This document shows, in pieces, positions 1 through 6,317 of a stretch of 8,635 nt of DNA. The notes beneath the pieces were generated by a model. The model saw only the letters and a program-made list of their open reading frames with translations. It had not been told where the DNA came from and did not search any database. Numbering within the stretch: the first letter of the stretch is position 1; each line of letters begins with the position of its first letter. The translations under genes and the position numbers were made by a program. This stretch comes from CAG-390 sp045633005 (GTDB lineage: Bacteria; Bacillota; Clostridia; Oscillospirales; CAG-272), in assembly GCA_045633005.1 (NCBI GenBank), contig JAZQXT010000094.1, positions 1-8,635 on the forward strand, written 5' to 3'.

Positions 1-1
1 C

Positions 2-1621
2 AAGCGACCTGACAGAGCGACGATCGTCTACTGCAACCGCATCCGCGAGGCTTACGGTGACGTGCCGATCATAATAGGCGGACTTGAAGCCTCTCTGCGC
101 CGCTTTGCGCACTACGACTATTGGTCGGACAGCATCCGCCGCTCGATATTGGTGGATAGCCGTGCCGACATCCTCACCTACGGAATGGGCGAGAATATTC
201 TGCTCCGCATCGCGACTCTGCTTGATAAGGGTGTGCCCGTAAAGAAGATACGCGACGTGCGCGGCTCGTGCTACGTTTGCTCCGCGTACGCGCCCGAAAT
301 TCACTACGAGGTGGCGGCTGAATTTGATTTTGAACAGCTTAAAAACGGCGGCAAGCCCTACGCCGACGCTTTTGCCGCGCAATATCGAGAGCAAGACGCG
401 ATTTCGGGACGCGCAATGACCGAAAGGTACGGCGACAAGCTGCTGGTGCAAAATCCGCCGATGCCGCCGCTTGAGCGCGACGAGCTTGACCGCGTATACG
501 CCCTGCCCTACACGCGCCGCGTGCATCCCGTCTACGATAAGGACGGCGGCGTTCCCGCGATTGCCGAGGTCGCGTTTTCGATAACGCACAACCGCGGCTG
601 CTTTGGCGCGTGCAATTTCTGCGCACTCGCGTTCCATCAGGGGCGCACCGTGCGCTCGCGTAGCGTGGAAAGCGTTGTCGCAGAGGCGCGGCTTATTACG
701 AAAATGCCCGATTTCAAGGGTTACATTCACGACGTGGGCGGTCCGACCGCCAATTTCCGCGAAAGCGCGTGCGAAAAACAGCTCACCCACGGCGTTTGCC
801 CCACCAAGCGTTGCCTTGCGCCCACTCCGTGCAAAAATCTGCGCGTAGACCACAGCGAGTACAAGCATCTGCTTGAAGAAGTTGAGGCGGTCGACGGCGT
901 GAAAAAGGTGTTCGTGCGCTCTGGCATCCGCTTTGACTACCTGATGCTTGATGACGACGACGCATTTTTCAAAAAGCTCGTGCGCGACAACGTAAGCGGA
1001 CAGCTTAAGGTCGCACCCGAGCATTGCTCCGCCGCGGTACTTGGACTTATGGCGAAGGCGGATTTCTCCGTCTACCGCCGCTTCCGCGAAAAATTCTTTG
1101 CCCTCTCGCGCGAGTGCGGCAAGGAGCAATACCTCGTTCCGTATCTGATGTCGAGCCACCCCGGAAGCCGCCTTTCCGACGCGGTTGAGCTTGCGCTCTA
1201 CTTAAAGCGCGAGGGGCTGAATCCCGAACAGGTGCAGGACTTTTACCCCACGCCCGGCACGGCTTCGACCGTTATGTTTGCGACGGGCATCGCCCCCTTT
1301 ACGGGCAAAAGCGTGTACGTCGCGCGTGACGGACGCGAAAAACGCCTGCAACGCGCACTTTTGCAGTTCAACCGCCCCGAAAACGCGCCGCTCGTGCGTG
1401 AGGCGCTCGTCGCCGCGCACCGCGAGGACCTTATCGGAAACGGCAAGGATTGCCTCGTCCGCGCGGGCAAGCTGCCCGACGGTAAAAGTGTCGGCTTCGC
1501 CGCCGAAAAAAACGGCGCAAGCTCCACAAAATCCCAATCCCCGAAGGGTGCAAACGCGAAAAAGGGCAAAAAGACCTCGCTCTCCAAGCACCTCGGAAAC
1601 AGAAAAAAAGGTAAAAAGTGA
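2..1621 (+). CDS. ygiQ: YgiQ family radical SAM protein (5' end outside window)
   Basis: The reading frame is open from the first bases of the window, and the codons before the GTG at 62 already read as YgiQ (KRPDRATIVY...), so 62 is not the start and the gene is cut by the window edge. By comparison with E. coli YgiQ roughly 120-130 N-terminal residues are missing. Visible parts, in order, are the end of the YgiQ N-terminal domain (IIIGGLEASLRR, HYDYWSD), the radical SAM core with its C-x3-C-x2-C iron-sulfur motif (Cys codons at 599, 611 and 620), and a C-terminal domain of DUF3362 type (FYPTPGTASTVMF, about 1247-1290). The last about 30 residues are lysine-rich (KKGKKTSLSKHLGNRKKGKK) and look disordered and perhaps nucleic-acid binding; this is inference. 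Radical SAM enzymes cleave S-adenosylmethionine through a [4Fe-4S] cluster; the substrate of YgiQ is not known. Family assignment is secure, function is not. Confidence 0.95.
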   Translation, partial: KRPDRATIVYCNRIREAYGDVPIIIGGLEASLRRFAHYDYWSDSIRRSILVDSRADILTYGMGENILLRIATLLDKGVPVKKIRDVRGSCYVCSAYAPEIHYEVAAEFDFEQLKNGGKPYADAFAAQYREQDAISGRAMTERYGDKLLVQNPPMPPLERDELDRVYALPYTRRVHPVYDKDGGVPAIAEVAFSITHNRGCFGACNFCALAFHQGRTVRSRSVESVVAEARLITKMPDFKGYIHDVGGPTANFRESACEKQLTHGVCPTKRCLAPTPCKNLRVDHSEYKHLLEEVEAVDGVKKVFVRSGIRFDYLMLDDDDAFFKKLVRDNVSGQLKVAPEHCSAAVLGLMAKADFSVYRRFREKFFALSRECGKEQYLVPYLMSSHPGSRLSDAVELALYLKREGLNPEQVQDFYPTPGTASTVMFATGIAPFTGKSVYVARDGREKRLQRALLQFNRPENAPLVREALVAAHREDLIGNGKDCLVRAGKLPDGKSVGFAAEKNGASSTKSQSPKGANAKKGKKTSLSKHLGNRKKGKK

Positions 1622-1645
1622 TATTTTACTTAAAGGAGAATCAAT

Positions 1646-3133
1646 ATGAAAAAATTACTTATTTTACTTGGCACGCTGATAGTTACTATCGCCCTGCTCG
1701 TATCCGCCGCAGTTTTCCTTTTTTCCTCATCTCCATTTGAGCAAATAAATGGCGAGCACGTTTTAAAATATTCGCCTGATACAAAAGAGCTTTACGTCTT
1801 TTACAACGGCAAAACGATAGGAACTCCCATTGAGTGCGACTCCTACGACACGCTCAGCCGCTGTCCCAACCTTGCGGCAGTGCTTTTCAGAGCTACTCAG
1901 GGCATAGGAATTAATGCGAAAACGACGTACTACGTCGCAAACGGAGAAAAGATAACCACACTGCCTGGCGACCTCAACTACCTCGAATTGTCCGCGGATG
2001 GAAAAAGCATAACGGCTATCGACGTATCCCAAGAAGTTAAAAAATACTATTTATACAATATAAGCAATCAAAGCAAGACAGAGTTTAAGTACGAAGGCAT
2101 TGAATTAAGAAACGCCGTCTACTCCGAGGACTTCAGCTCTATACTTTACACGTCAACGAGTGTGGAGAACGGCGCTATAACCCTTAACCTCAACCTTTAC
2201 ACCAACGGCGAGAGCATAAAGCTCTCATCCGATATGTATCCCCTTGCCGTTTCCAATGACGGAGAACACATTTACGCATACGTCGTGGTCTCCCCTGAGC
2301 CTTCCATTGAATTTCCGTCGGGAAAGGGCTTGTTTACTCTTTACGAGCTTAATAAGAATGGCGAAAAGGTCAAAATAGCGGAGAAATTCCAAAAAAATTA
2401 CGTCTACTTCAATAAGGATTGCTCACAGGTTGTCTACGTTGCCGACGAAGGGGCGTTCTTCCGCGAATACGGCGCGGAAAGCTCCGTAAAGCTCGGCAAA
2501 GCAACGACCTGCGCCCCGATATATCCCGCGGGTGTGTGTAGCGTCGAGGATTTTCGCGGCTTACCCATTAAGCTTTACTCCGAAGAGAGCGGAGTGCGCG
2601 CATATCGCATCGAGGATGATAAAAGCAACGTCGAAAAGATAACTTCGGACTTTTTGGATATACACCTGACGTCCGACGGCAAAACTCTGTACTACATAAA
2701 GGACCAGTCCATTCGCCGTACTGACGTAGACGACCCGTCAAACGAGGAAACTCTCGTTGAAGCCAAGGCAAGCGCTATTTATTGCTCCCACGACGGCGAG
2801 GACGTATACTACGTAGAGAGGGGAAGTATCTATTATATAAGCGAAGATAACGTTGGTGTAGATATATCTGTCAACGCTAAAAACTGCGCCATAACCGAGG
2901 ACGGCGTTTTGCTTTACATCGAGCAGGATAACACGCTTTACTACTCCGAGGACGGCAAAAATGGCAAAATGATATCTGATGACGTTATTACCATGATCAT
3001 ATACCACGGAACTGTCTTCTACTTTACCGACAGAACTAACCACGAGGCAGTTGCCACCGCATTTTACAGCGAGGACGGAAAGTCATTTGAGGCTGTTGAC
3101 GGCGGAAAAAAATTCAAATACGTCGATAGGTGA
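1646..3133 (+). CDS. Membrane-anchored extracytoplasmic protein, probable beta-propeller, function unknown
   Basis: The 495-residue protein begins MKKLLILLG followed by one hydrophobic segment (about residues 4-27). There is no lipobox cysteine, so it is either an uncleaved anchor or a signal peptide, with the rest outside the membrane. The body is rich in short beta-strands with recurring Ser/Thr-x-Asp-Gly turns followed by aromatic strands, at about residues 116, 203, 342, 381, 417, 434 and 475 (for example TSDGKTLYYI, SHDGEDVYYV). This is the look of WD40, TolB or DUF5050-type propeller blades, but I do not recognise a named family. The start is set by AAGGAG ending 7 bases before ATG 1646. 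It lies 24 bp after the radical SAM gene and could be co-transcribed, yet its base composition is clearly more A/T-rich (many AAA, ATA and TTT codons), so the two genes probably have different histories. No enzyme motif was seen. Confidence 0.85.
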   Translation: MKKLLILLGTLIVTIALLVSAAVFLFSSSPFEQINGEHVLKYSPDTKELYVFYNGKTIGTPIECDSYDTLSRCPNLAAVLFRATQGIGINAKTTYYVANGEKITTLPGDLNYLELSADGKSITAIDVSQEVKKYYLYNISNQSKTEFKYEGIELRNAVYSEDFSSILYTSTSVENGAITLNLNLYTNGESIKLSSDMYPLAVSNDGEHIYAYVVVSPEPSIEFPSGKGLFTLYELNKNGEKVKIAEKFQKNYVYFNKDCSQVVYVADEGAFFREYGAESSVKLGKATTCAPIYPAGVCSVEDFRGLPIKLYSEESGVRAYRIEDDKSNVEKITSDFLDIHLTSDGKTLYYIKDQSIRRTDVDDPSNEETLVEAKASAIYCSHDGEDVYYVERGSIYYISEDNVGVDISVNAKNCAITEDGVLLYIEQDNTLYYSEDGKNGKMISDDVITMIIYHGTVFYFTDRTNHEAVATAFYSEDGKSFEAVDGGKKFKYVDR

Positions 3134-3195
3134 TGTCAAAAAAGCTAAAAAATCGACCTTTTTCCACATTAAACGCATAAAATTTGCATTAAAGA

Positions 3196-3224
3196 TTGAC
3201 AAAGTGTTTATAATGTGTTAAAAT
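3196..3224 (+). promoter_or_regulatory. Near-consensus sigma-A promoter with extended -10
   Basis: A perfect -35 box TTGACA (3196-3201) is followed by exactly 17 bases and the -10 box TAAAAT (3219-3224, 5 of 6 to TATAAT). A TG dinucleotide at 3216-3217 gives the extended -10 arrangement TGnTAAAAT. The flanks are A/T-rich. Transcription would start near 3231 and leave a leader of about 50 bases before the ATG at 3281. It is the strongest promoter match in the window. The surrounding 147-bp gap (3134-3280) contains no clear terminator for the gene before it. Confidence 0.85.
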
Positions 3225-3280
3225 AAAATTTAAATATAGACTGCAAAAAATACATAGGCAGTCGGAAAGAGGACTATATA

Positions 3281-4864
3281 ATGAAGAAACTTCTTATTAT
3301 GATCGTTTGTGCCGTAGTTGGCATTGGCGTGCTTGTAACGGGCTTCAACGCCATATTCAACTCGGACAAGAACATTGCCCTGCGTGCCATCGACGGTGCG
3401 CTTGACGGACTTTGCGCGCGCGATGAGGTTGAATACTTTACCAACCTTATGAACGGCGGCTCCGTAAGTGTAAACTACAAAAATGCAAACCTTGACGGCG
3501 CAGAGGTCAAGGCTTCCGCTAAGCTCTACCTTGAGCTTGAGGAAAGCTCCCTTATGTTCGACGAGATCTCCGCTTCCGTTAAGATGGGCGAGGATAAGCT
3601 GAGCCTTACGGGTTCTGTCTACGCCGACAACGAAAAGGTATACGTCAAGAACGACGAGATCCTCGGCGGCGCGTACGGCGTTGAAAAGGGAACTCTCGCA
3701 GAGGGCTTCAAGAAGTCCGTATTCGCTCCCGACAGCGGAAGTGCAATGGCACTTGACGAGGAGCTTTACGAGACTATCCTTAAGGCTCTTGAGATCACCG
3801 AAAGCGATCTTCCCGATAAGGCGATGGACGACGCTACCGACCTTATAGACGATTATCTGACCACGGTTCGCAAGCTCATCTTCAAGCACGCTGAATACAG
3901 CAACGTGACCGAGGAGGTCAAGATCGGCGGCGAAAAGGTCAGCGCCCGCGTTATTTCCGTTATCATCACCCCCGAAACCATCGCAAACTTCCTTGAGGAT
4001 TTCTACGATTACCTTAAGGAAGACGACGATCTGCGCGATTTCGTAGTCAACTACTACAACGAGTTCAAGCCCGTTGCAGAGCTTTTCGTATTCTCCACCG
4101 GCGCAGTTGATACCGACATCAACGTCGGTGAGATCTACGACGAGGCTATCGAGGCTCTCGGCGAGCAGATCGACGCTATCGTTGAAAGTATGAAGGACGC
4201 TGACGAGGGCTTCGTTGCGCTCCGCCTTGCTATGCCCAAGCTCTCCACCACTCTTATGAAGGCTTGGATCGTTTCGGGCAGCGACGTTAAGGACATCGAG
4301 GACGATCCCGACGAGCTTATGGAAATGATGAGCATCGACTTCGGCGAGGACGGTGCCGAGGATACCGACACCATCACCATCGAGTCCGCAGGTCAGAAGA
4401 TCAAGTACACCGTAACCGAGGAAGACGACGTTACCACCTACAAGATCACCGACGGCACAAACTACGCCTCCATCGCATTTGACGATGATAAGGATCAGTA
4501 CACCATAAAGCTTCAGGAGAAGACCAACAGCTACTACTCGGGTGAGGTTACCACCACCTACGTTATCAGCGGCGACTACACCACCGACGGTGACGCTTCC
4601 ACCTTCGAGCTTGACCACGCTAAGATCAACGGCGAGGAGCTTCTCACCGAGGAGAACAAGTTCGACTTCTCCATCACCTTCGAGGAGAGCGACGGAATGC
4701 CCAGCGCTGAAAAGGATATCAAGTCCGTTCTCACTATGAAGGAGGAAGACTTCACCAAGATCATGGAGAAGGCTATGGAAAAGTTCCCCTTCCTCGGCGG
4801 CGCTACGGAATCTCCCGCTCTTCCCAATATCCCCAACATTGACAACTATATGCCCGAATATTAA
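3281..4864 (+). CDS. Large acidic exported protein of unknown function, probably highly expressed
   Basis: The 527-residue protein starts MKKLLIMIV with one hydrophobic segment (about residues 3-24). There is no lipobox, so it is either anchored by this helix or secreted after cleavage. The mature part is very rich in Asp and Glu. The first half has alternating beta-strands (KASAKLYLELEESSLMFDEI) then helical stretches at about residues 165-290. The second half (about 365-480) is Thr/Tyr/Asp-rich beta-strand sequence (TITIESAGQKIKYTVTEEDD). I recognise no catalytic motif or named family. The start is fixed by AGAGGA (3268-3273), 7 bases before ATG. Codon choice is strongly skewed to GAG, AAG, TTC, ACC, ATC and CTT/CTC, unlike the preceding gene, which together with the strong promoter suggests abundant expression. 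It has its own terminator and so is probably a single-gene transcript. A surface, sensory or structural role is possible, but nothing in the sequence decides it. Confidence 0.88.
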   Translation: MKKLLIMIVCAVVGIGVLVTGFNAIFNSDKNIALRAIDGALDGLCARDEVEYFTNLMNGGSVSVNYKNANLDGAEVKASAKLYLELEESSLMFDEISASVKMGEDKLSLTGSVYADNEKVYVKNDEILGGAYGVEKGTLAEGFKKSVFAPDSGSAMALDEELYETILKALEITESDLPDKAMDDATDLIDDYLTTVRKLIFKHAEYSNVTEEVKIGGEKVSARVISVIITPETIANFLEDFYDYLKEDDDLRDFVVNYYNEFKPVAELFVFSTGAVDTDINVGEIYDEAIEALGEQIDAIVESMKDADEGFVALRLAMPKLSTTLMKAWIVSGSDVKDIEDDPDELMEMMSIDFGEDGAEDTDTITIESAGQKIKYTVTEEDDVTTYKITDGTNYASIAFDDDKDQYTIKLQEKTNSYYSGEVTTTYVISGDYTTDGDASTFELDHAKINGEELLTEENKFDFSITFEESDGMPSAEKDIKSVLTMKEEDFTKIMEKAMEKFPFLGGATESPALPNIPNIDNYMPEY

Positions 4865-4878
4865 TTCACAATAATAAT

Positions 4879-4913
4879 TGCCCAACCTTCGAAAAGAGGG
4901 TTGGGCAGTTTTA
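4879..4913 (+). terminator. Intrinsic terminator after the acidic exported protein
   Basis: Arms 4879-4890 and 4896-4907 form a 12-bp stem (TGCCCAACC paired with GGTTGGGCA, then a G-T wobble and two more pairs) with the loop GAAAA, followed by GTTTTAT. It sits 14 bases after the stop codon at 4862-4864. It leaves only about 30 bases before the next start codon, with no recognisable promoter in that gap. Confidence 0.9.
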
Positions 4914-4941
4914 TCCGATTTTTATTTTTAAGGAGGATACT

Positions 4942-5472
4942 ATGGATTTTTTGGAAATTTCCCCCCACGATCTTGAATGCTCCAACGCCTTTAATATGAT
5001 AGGCAGGGAGTGGTTTCTCATCTGTGCCGCCGACGCGGAGCGCGAGTGCGGCGCAAACGCAATGACGGCAAGCTGGGGGTATCTTGGCAATATGTGGAAC
5101 AAGCCCTCGGCGGTGTGCTTTATAAGACCGCAACGCTACACCTATTCCCTTGCGGAGCGCGCCGAGCGCGTCTCGCTGTGCTTTTTCGGTGAGGGCGAGC
5201 GCGAGACGTTTTCGTATTTCGGCACGAAAAGCGGCAAGGACGGCGACAAAGCCGCCGCGTGCGGACTGCACTACGATTATATAGACGGCGTTCCGTATAT
5301 CAGAGAGGCAAAGACCGTGCTTATCTGCCGCAAGCTCTACGTTGACGACTTGCGCGAGGAGTGCTTTACCGATAAGAGCATAATTTCTTCGTTCTATAAA
5401 GCGGGCGATTACCACAGAATTTACGCCTGCGCGATAGAAAAAGCGATGGTTAAAACGCCGAAGGCGTTTTAA
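4942..5472 (+). CDS. Flavin reductase family protein (FMN-binding split-barrel)
   Basis: The 176-residue protein resembles clostridial small flavin reductase-like (flavoredoxin-type, PF01613) proteins along its whole length: MIGREWFLI, then NAMTASWGYLGNMWNKP (the flavin-binding strand-turn), FIRPQRYT, a GTKSGKDGDK segment and DYHRIYACAIEKAMVK at the end. Members bind FMN and catalyse or support NAD(P)H-linked flavin reduction or flavin-mediated electron transfer in the cytoplasm; the partner cannot be told from sequence. The start is fixed by a perfect AGGAGG (4931-4936) 5 bases before ATG. No own promoter is visible after the preceding terminator, so expression may come from read-through or a start inside the previous gene. 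The normal family end appears to be ...EKAMVK. The last five residues (TPKAF) and the TAA stop (5470-5472) are encoded by the first hairpin of a noncoding repeat array, so the original 3' end may have been replaced by the repeat. Confidence 0.88.
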   Translation: MDFLEISPHDLECSNAFNMIGREWFLICAADAERECGANAMTASWGYLGNMWNKPSAVCFIRPQRYTYSLAERAERVSLCFFGEGERETFSYFGTKSGKDGDKAAACGLHYDYIDGVPYIREAKTVLICRKLYVDDLREECFTDKSIISSFYKAGDYHRIYACAIEKAMVKTPKAF

Positions 5473-5565
5473 CAGTGAAATCCACCTTCGGTGGGTGAAA
5501 TACGGCTTTGCCGTGTGAAATATTTGCCCGTTTGGCAAATGTGAAATATTTTGCTTTCGCAAAAT
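5450..5565 (+). repeat. Hairpin array A: five short stems with GTGAAATA linkers
   Basis: Five perfect inverted repeats follow one another. They are TTAAAACGCC/GGCGTTTTAA (5450-5459 and 5463-5472, loop GAA), CCACC/GGTGG (5482-5486 and 5490-5494), ACGGC/GCCGT (5502-5506 and 5510-5514), ATTTGCC/GGCAAAT (5522-5528 and 5534-5540) and ATTTTGC/GCAAAAT (5548-5554 and 5559-5565). Between them lies the same linker, GTGAAAT(A), at 5475, 5495, 5515 and 5541. Stem sequences differ from unit to unit while the linker and geometry stay constant. The first unit overlaps the end of the flavin reductase gene. Confidence 0.85.
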
Positions 5566-5570
5566 GTTAA

Positions 5571-5647
5571 GGTAGCTTTTTGCTACGCAAAAAGCGTTTT
5601 ATAAAACAAAAGTGGTTGAAGCCAAAGCTTCAACCACTTTTTTCCTT
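5571..5647. repeat. 77-bp direct repeat, copy 1
   Basis: This segment recurs at 6239-6315 with 74 of 77 bases identical. The only differences are three adjacent bases (AAA at 5624-5626, GCG at 6292-6294) in the loop of the large hairpin. Each copy holds a 9-bp hairpin (GCTTTTTGC 5575-5583 with GCAAAAAGC 5587-5595), the self-complementary GTTTTATAAAAC (5596-5607) and the terminator stem. A second, mutually exclusive pairing GTAGC (5572-5576) with GCTAC (5582-5586) overlaps the 9-bp hairpin and is kept in both copies. Confidence 0.95.
5608..5645. terminator. Strong bidirectional intrinsic terminator, copy 1
   Basis: A perfect 15-bp stem (5608-5622 with 5627-5641, core GTGGTTGAAGC/GCTTCAACCAC, loop CAAA) has an A-run at its left foot and a T-run at its right foot, so it can end transcription from either side. 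It lies between the convergent flavin reductase and EF-P-side genes, where such a terminator is expected. Confidence 0.88.
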
Positions 5648-5650
5648 TTC

Positions 5651-5705
5651 GTTTGCCGTAAGGCAAACACTTCATACGGCGAAGCCGTGCTTCATGCGCG
5701 AAGCG
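5651..5705 (-). repeat. Hairpin array B: three short stems with ATGAAG-type linkers (- strand)
   Basis: Units are GTTTGCC/GGCAAAC (5651-5657 and 5662-5668, loop GTAA), ACGGC/GCCGT (5676-5680 and 5684-5688, loop GAA) and a short CGC/GCG unit around 5697-5705 (loop GAA). The linkers read on the minus strand are ATGAAGT and ATGAAGC, matching the GTGAAAT linkers of array A in type but in the opposite direction. The 41 bp after it (5706-5746) hold nothing I can identify. Confidence 0.8.
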
Positions 5706-5746
5706 TTTTCTCTGCGTCAACCGTCCAACATCACTCAAAAAAGCGG

Positions 5747-6227
5747 GAACAGCGCACTTTTTAGCGTCATTCCGAAGCTCCGACGAGCTACTTCGAGGTG
5801 GAGCGAGCGATCCTCCCCGTTTTTCCGCAGAAAATCGCCGCTTGATGTTAGCACCAGACTTATCTATTAGGGATTAGCAGCCAAAAAATACGGCTACGCA
5901 CTATTTGCGGCGATTGCACACAAAGGCTCCCTTGTGTAAAGGGAGCTGTCACCGAAGGTGACTGAGGGATTGTTTTTAACCCGAAATATAGTTTTTTCAA
6001 CAATCCCTCCGTCATTTTCTTGCGAAAATGCCACCTCCCTTTACACAAGGGAGGCTAATTGTGGGCGCAAACATTCGGCACAGCCGTAGCATACGGCGGG
6101 AGTCCGAAATGGAAAAGTCAGGTGCTAACATCAAGCGCAAAAATTCTGCGCCAATTTGCGAGATTCGCTCGGCTCAGCACGGAACGGCGTGCTTCGCCTT
6201 CGGAATGACGCAAAGGGTGCACTGTTC
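5747..6227. repeat. 481-bp fold-back (long imperfect inverted repeat) element
   Basis: The two flanks of this stretch are imperfect reverse complements in the same order and spacing. Matching blocks are 5747-5757 with 6217-6227 (10/11), 5764-5777 with 6198-6211 (14/14, GCGTCATTCCGAAG), 5839-5861 with 6115-6137 (22/23, including TTGATGTTAGCACC), 5889-5895 with 6082-6088, and 5904-5909 with 6066-6071. All share a centre at about 5988. No open reading frame inside looks coding and no transposase is present, so it resembles a non-autonomous or decayed palindromic element. No clear target-site duplication was seen at its ends. Confidence 0.85.
5924..6056. mobile_element. MITE-like element with 22-bp terminal inverted repeats
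   Basis: The ends 5924-5945 and 6035-6056 are inverted repeats matching at 21 of 22 positions (core CTCCCTTGTGTAAAGGGAG). Each end is itself a hairpin: GCTCCCTT/AAGGGAGC (5926-5933 and 5939-5946) and CCTCCCTT/AAGGGAGG (6034-6041 and 6047-6054). Inside lie two more hairpins, GTCACC/GGTGAC (5948-5953 and 5957-5962) and CATTTTC/GAAAATG (6013-6019 and 6024-6030). An 11-bp inner inverted repeat GAGGGATTGTT (5964-5974 with 5999-6009) surrounds an A/T-rich centre. It is 133 bp long with no coding capacity. I recall similar CCCTTGTG...GAGGGATTG repeats scattered in gut Clostridia, but could not check. No target duplication is evident. Confidence 0.8.
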
Positions 6228-6238
6228 AATTTTCAATA

Positions 6239-6315
6239 GGTAGCTTTTTGCTACGCAAAAAGCGTTTTATAAAACAAAAGTGGTTGAAGCCGCGGCTTCA
6301 ACCACTTTTTTCCTT
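6239..6315. repeat. 77-bp direct repeat, copy 2
   Basis: This is the second copy of the unit at 5571-5647, offset by 668 bp, with 74 of 77 identities. The similarity continues past its right end as a matching order of hairpins rather than exact sequence (array C against array B). Confidence 0.95.
6276..6313. terminator. Strong bidirectional intrinsic terminator, copy 2
   Basis: It has the same 15-bp stem as copy 1 (6276-6290 with 6295-6309), flanked by the A-run and T-run. The loop is CGCG instead of CAAA, which allows one extra C-G pair at the top. It would stop transcription arriving from the minus-strand EF-P transcript. Confidence 0.87.
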
Positions 6316-6317
6316 CA

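Noticed and set aside
62..64. GTG at 62 as the start of the radical SAM protein
   Set aside because: The upstream in-frame codons back to base 2 encode conserved YgiQ sequence, so the gene begins before the window.
3230..4885. A long open frame (551 codons) on the minus strand opposite the acidic exported protein
   Set aside because: It is in the mirrored codon register of the plus-strand gene and exists because that gene avoids TTA, CTA and TCA codons. It lacks a ribosome site and its Val/Leu/Gly-rich translation is the typical antisense product of Asp/Glu-rich coding sequence.
4861..5562. A 233-codon minus-strand frame opposite the flavin reductase gene
   Set aside because: The plus-strand frame matches a known family over its full length with a perfect ribosome site, whereas this one begins inside a hairpin array and runs into the terminator.
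5580..6243. Short open frames (5580-5870, 6028-6243) in the noncoding repeat region
   Set aside because: They run through hairpins and inverted repeats, have no ribosome site and give low-complexity translations.
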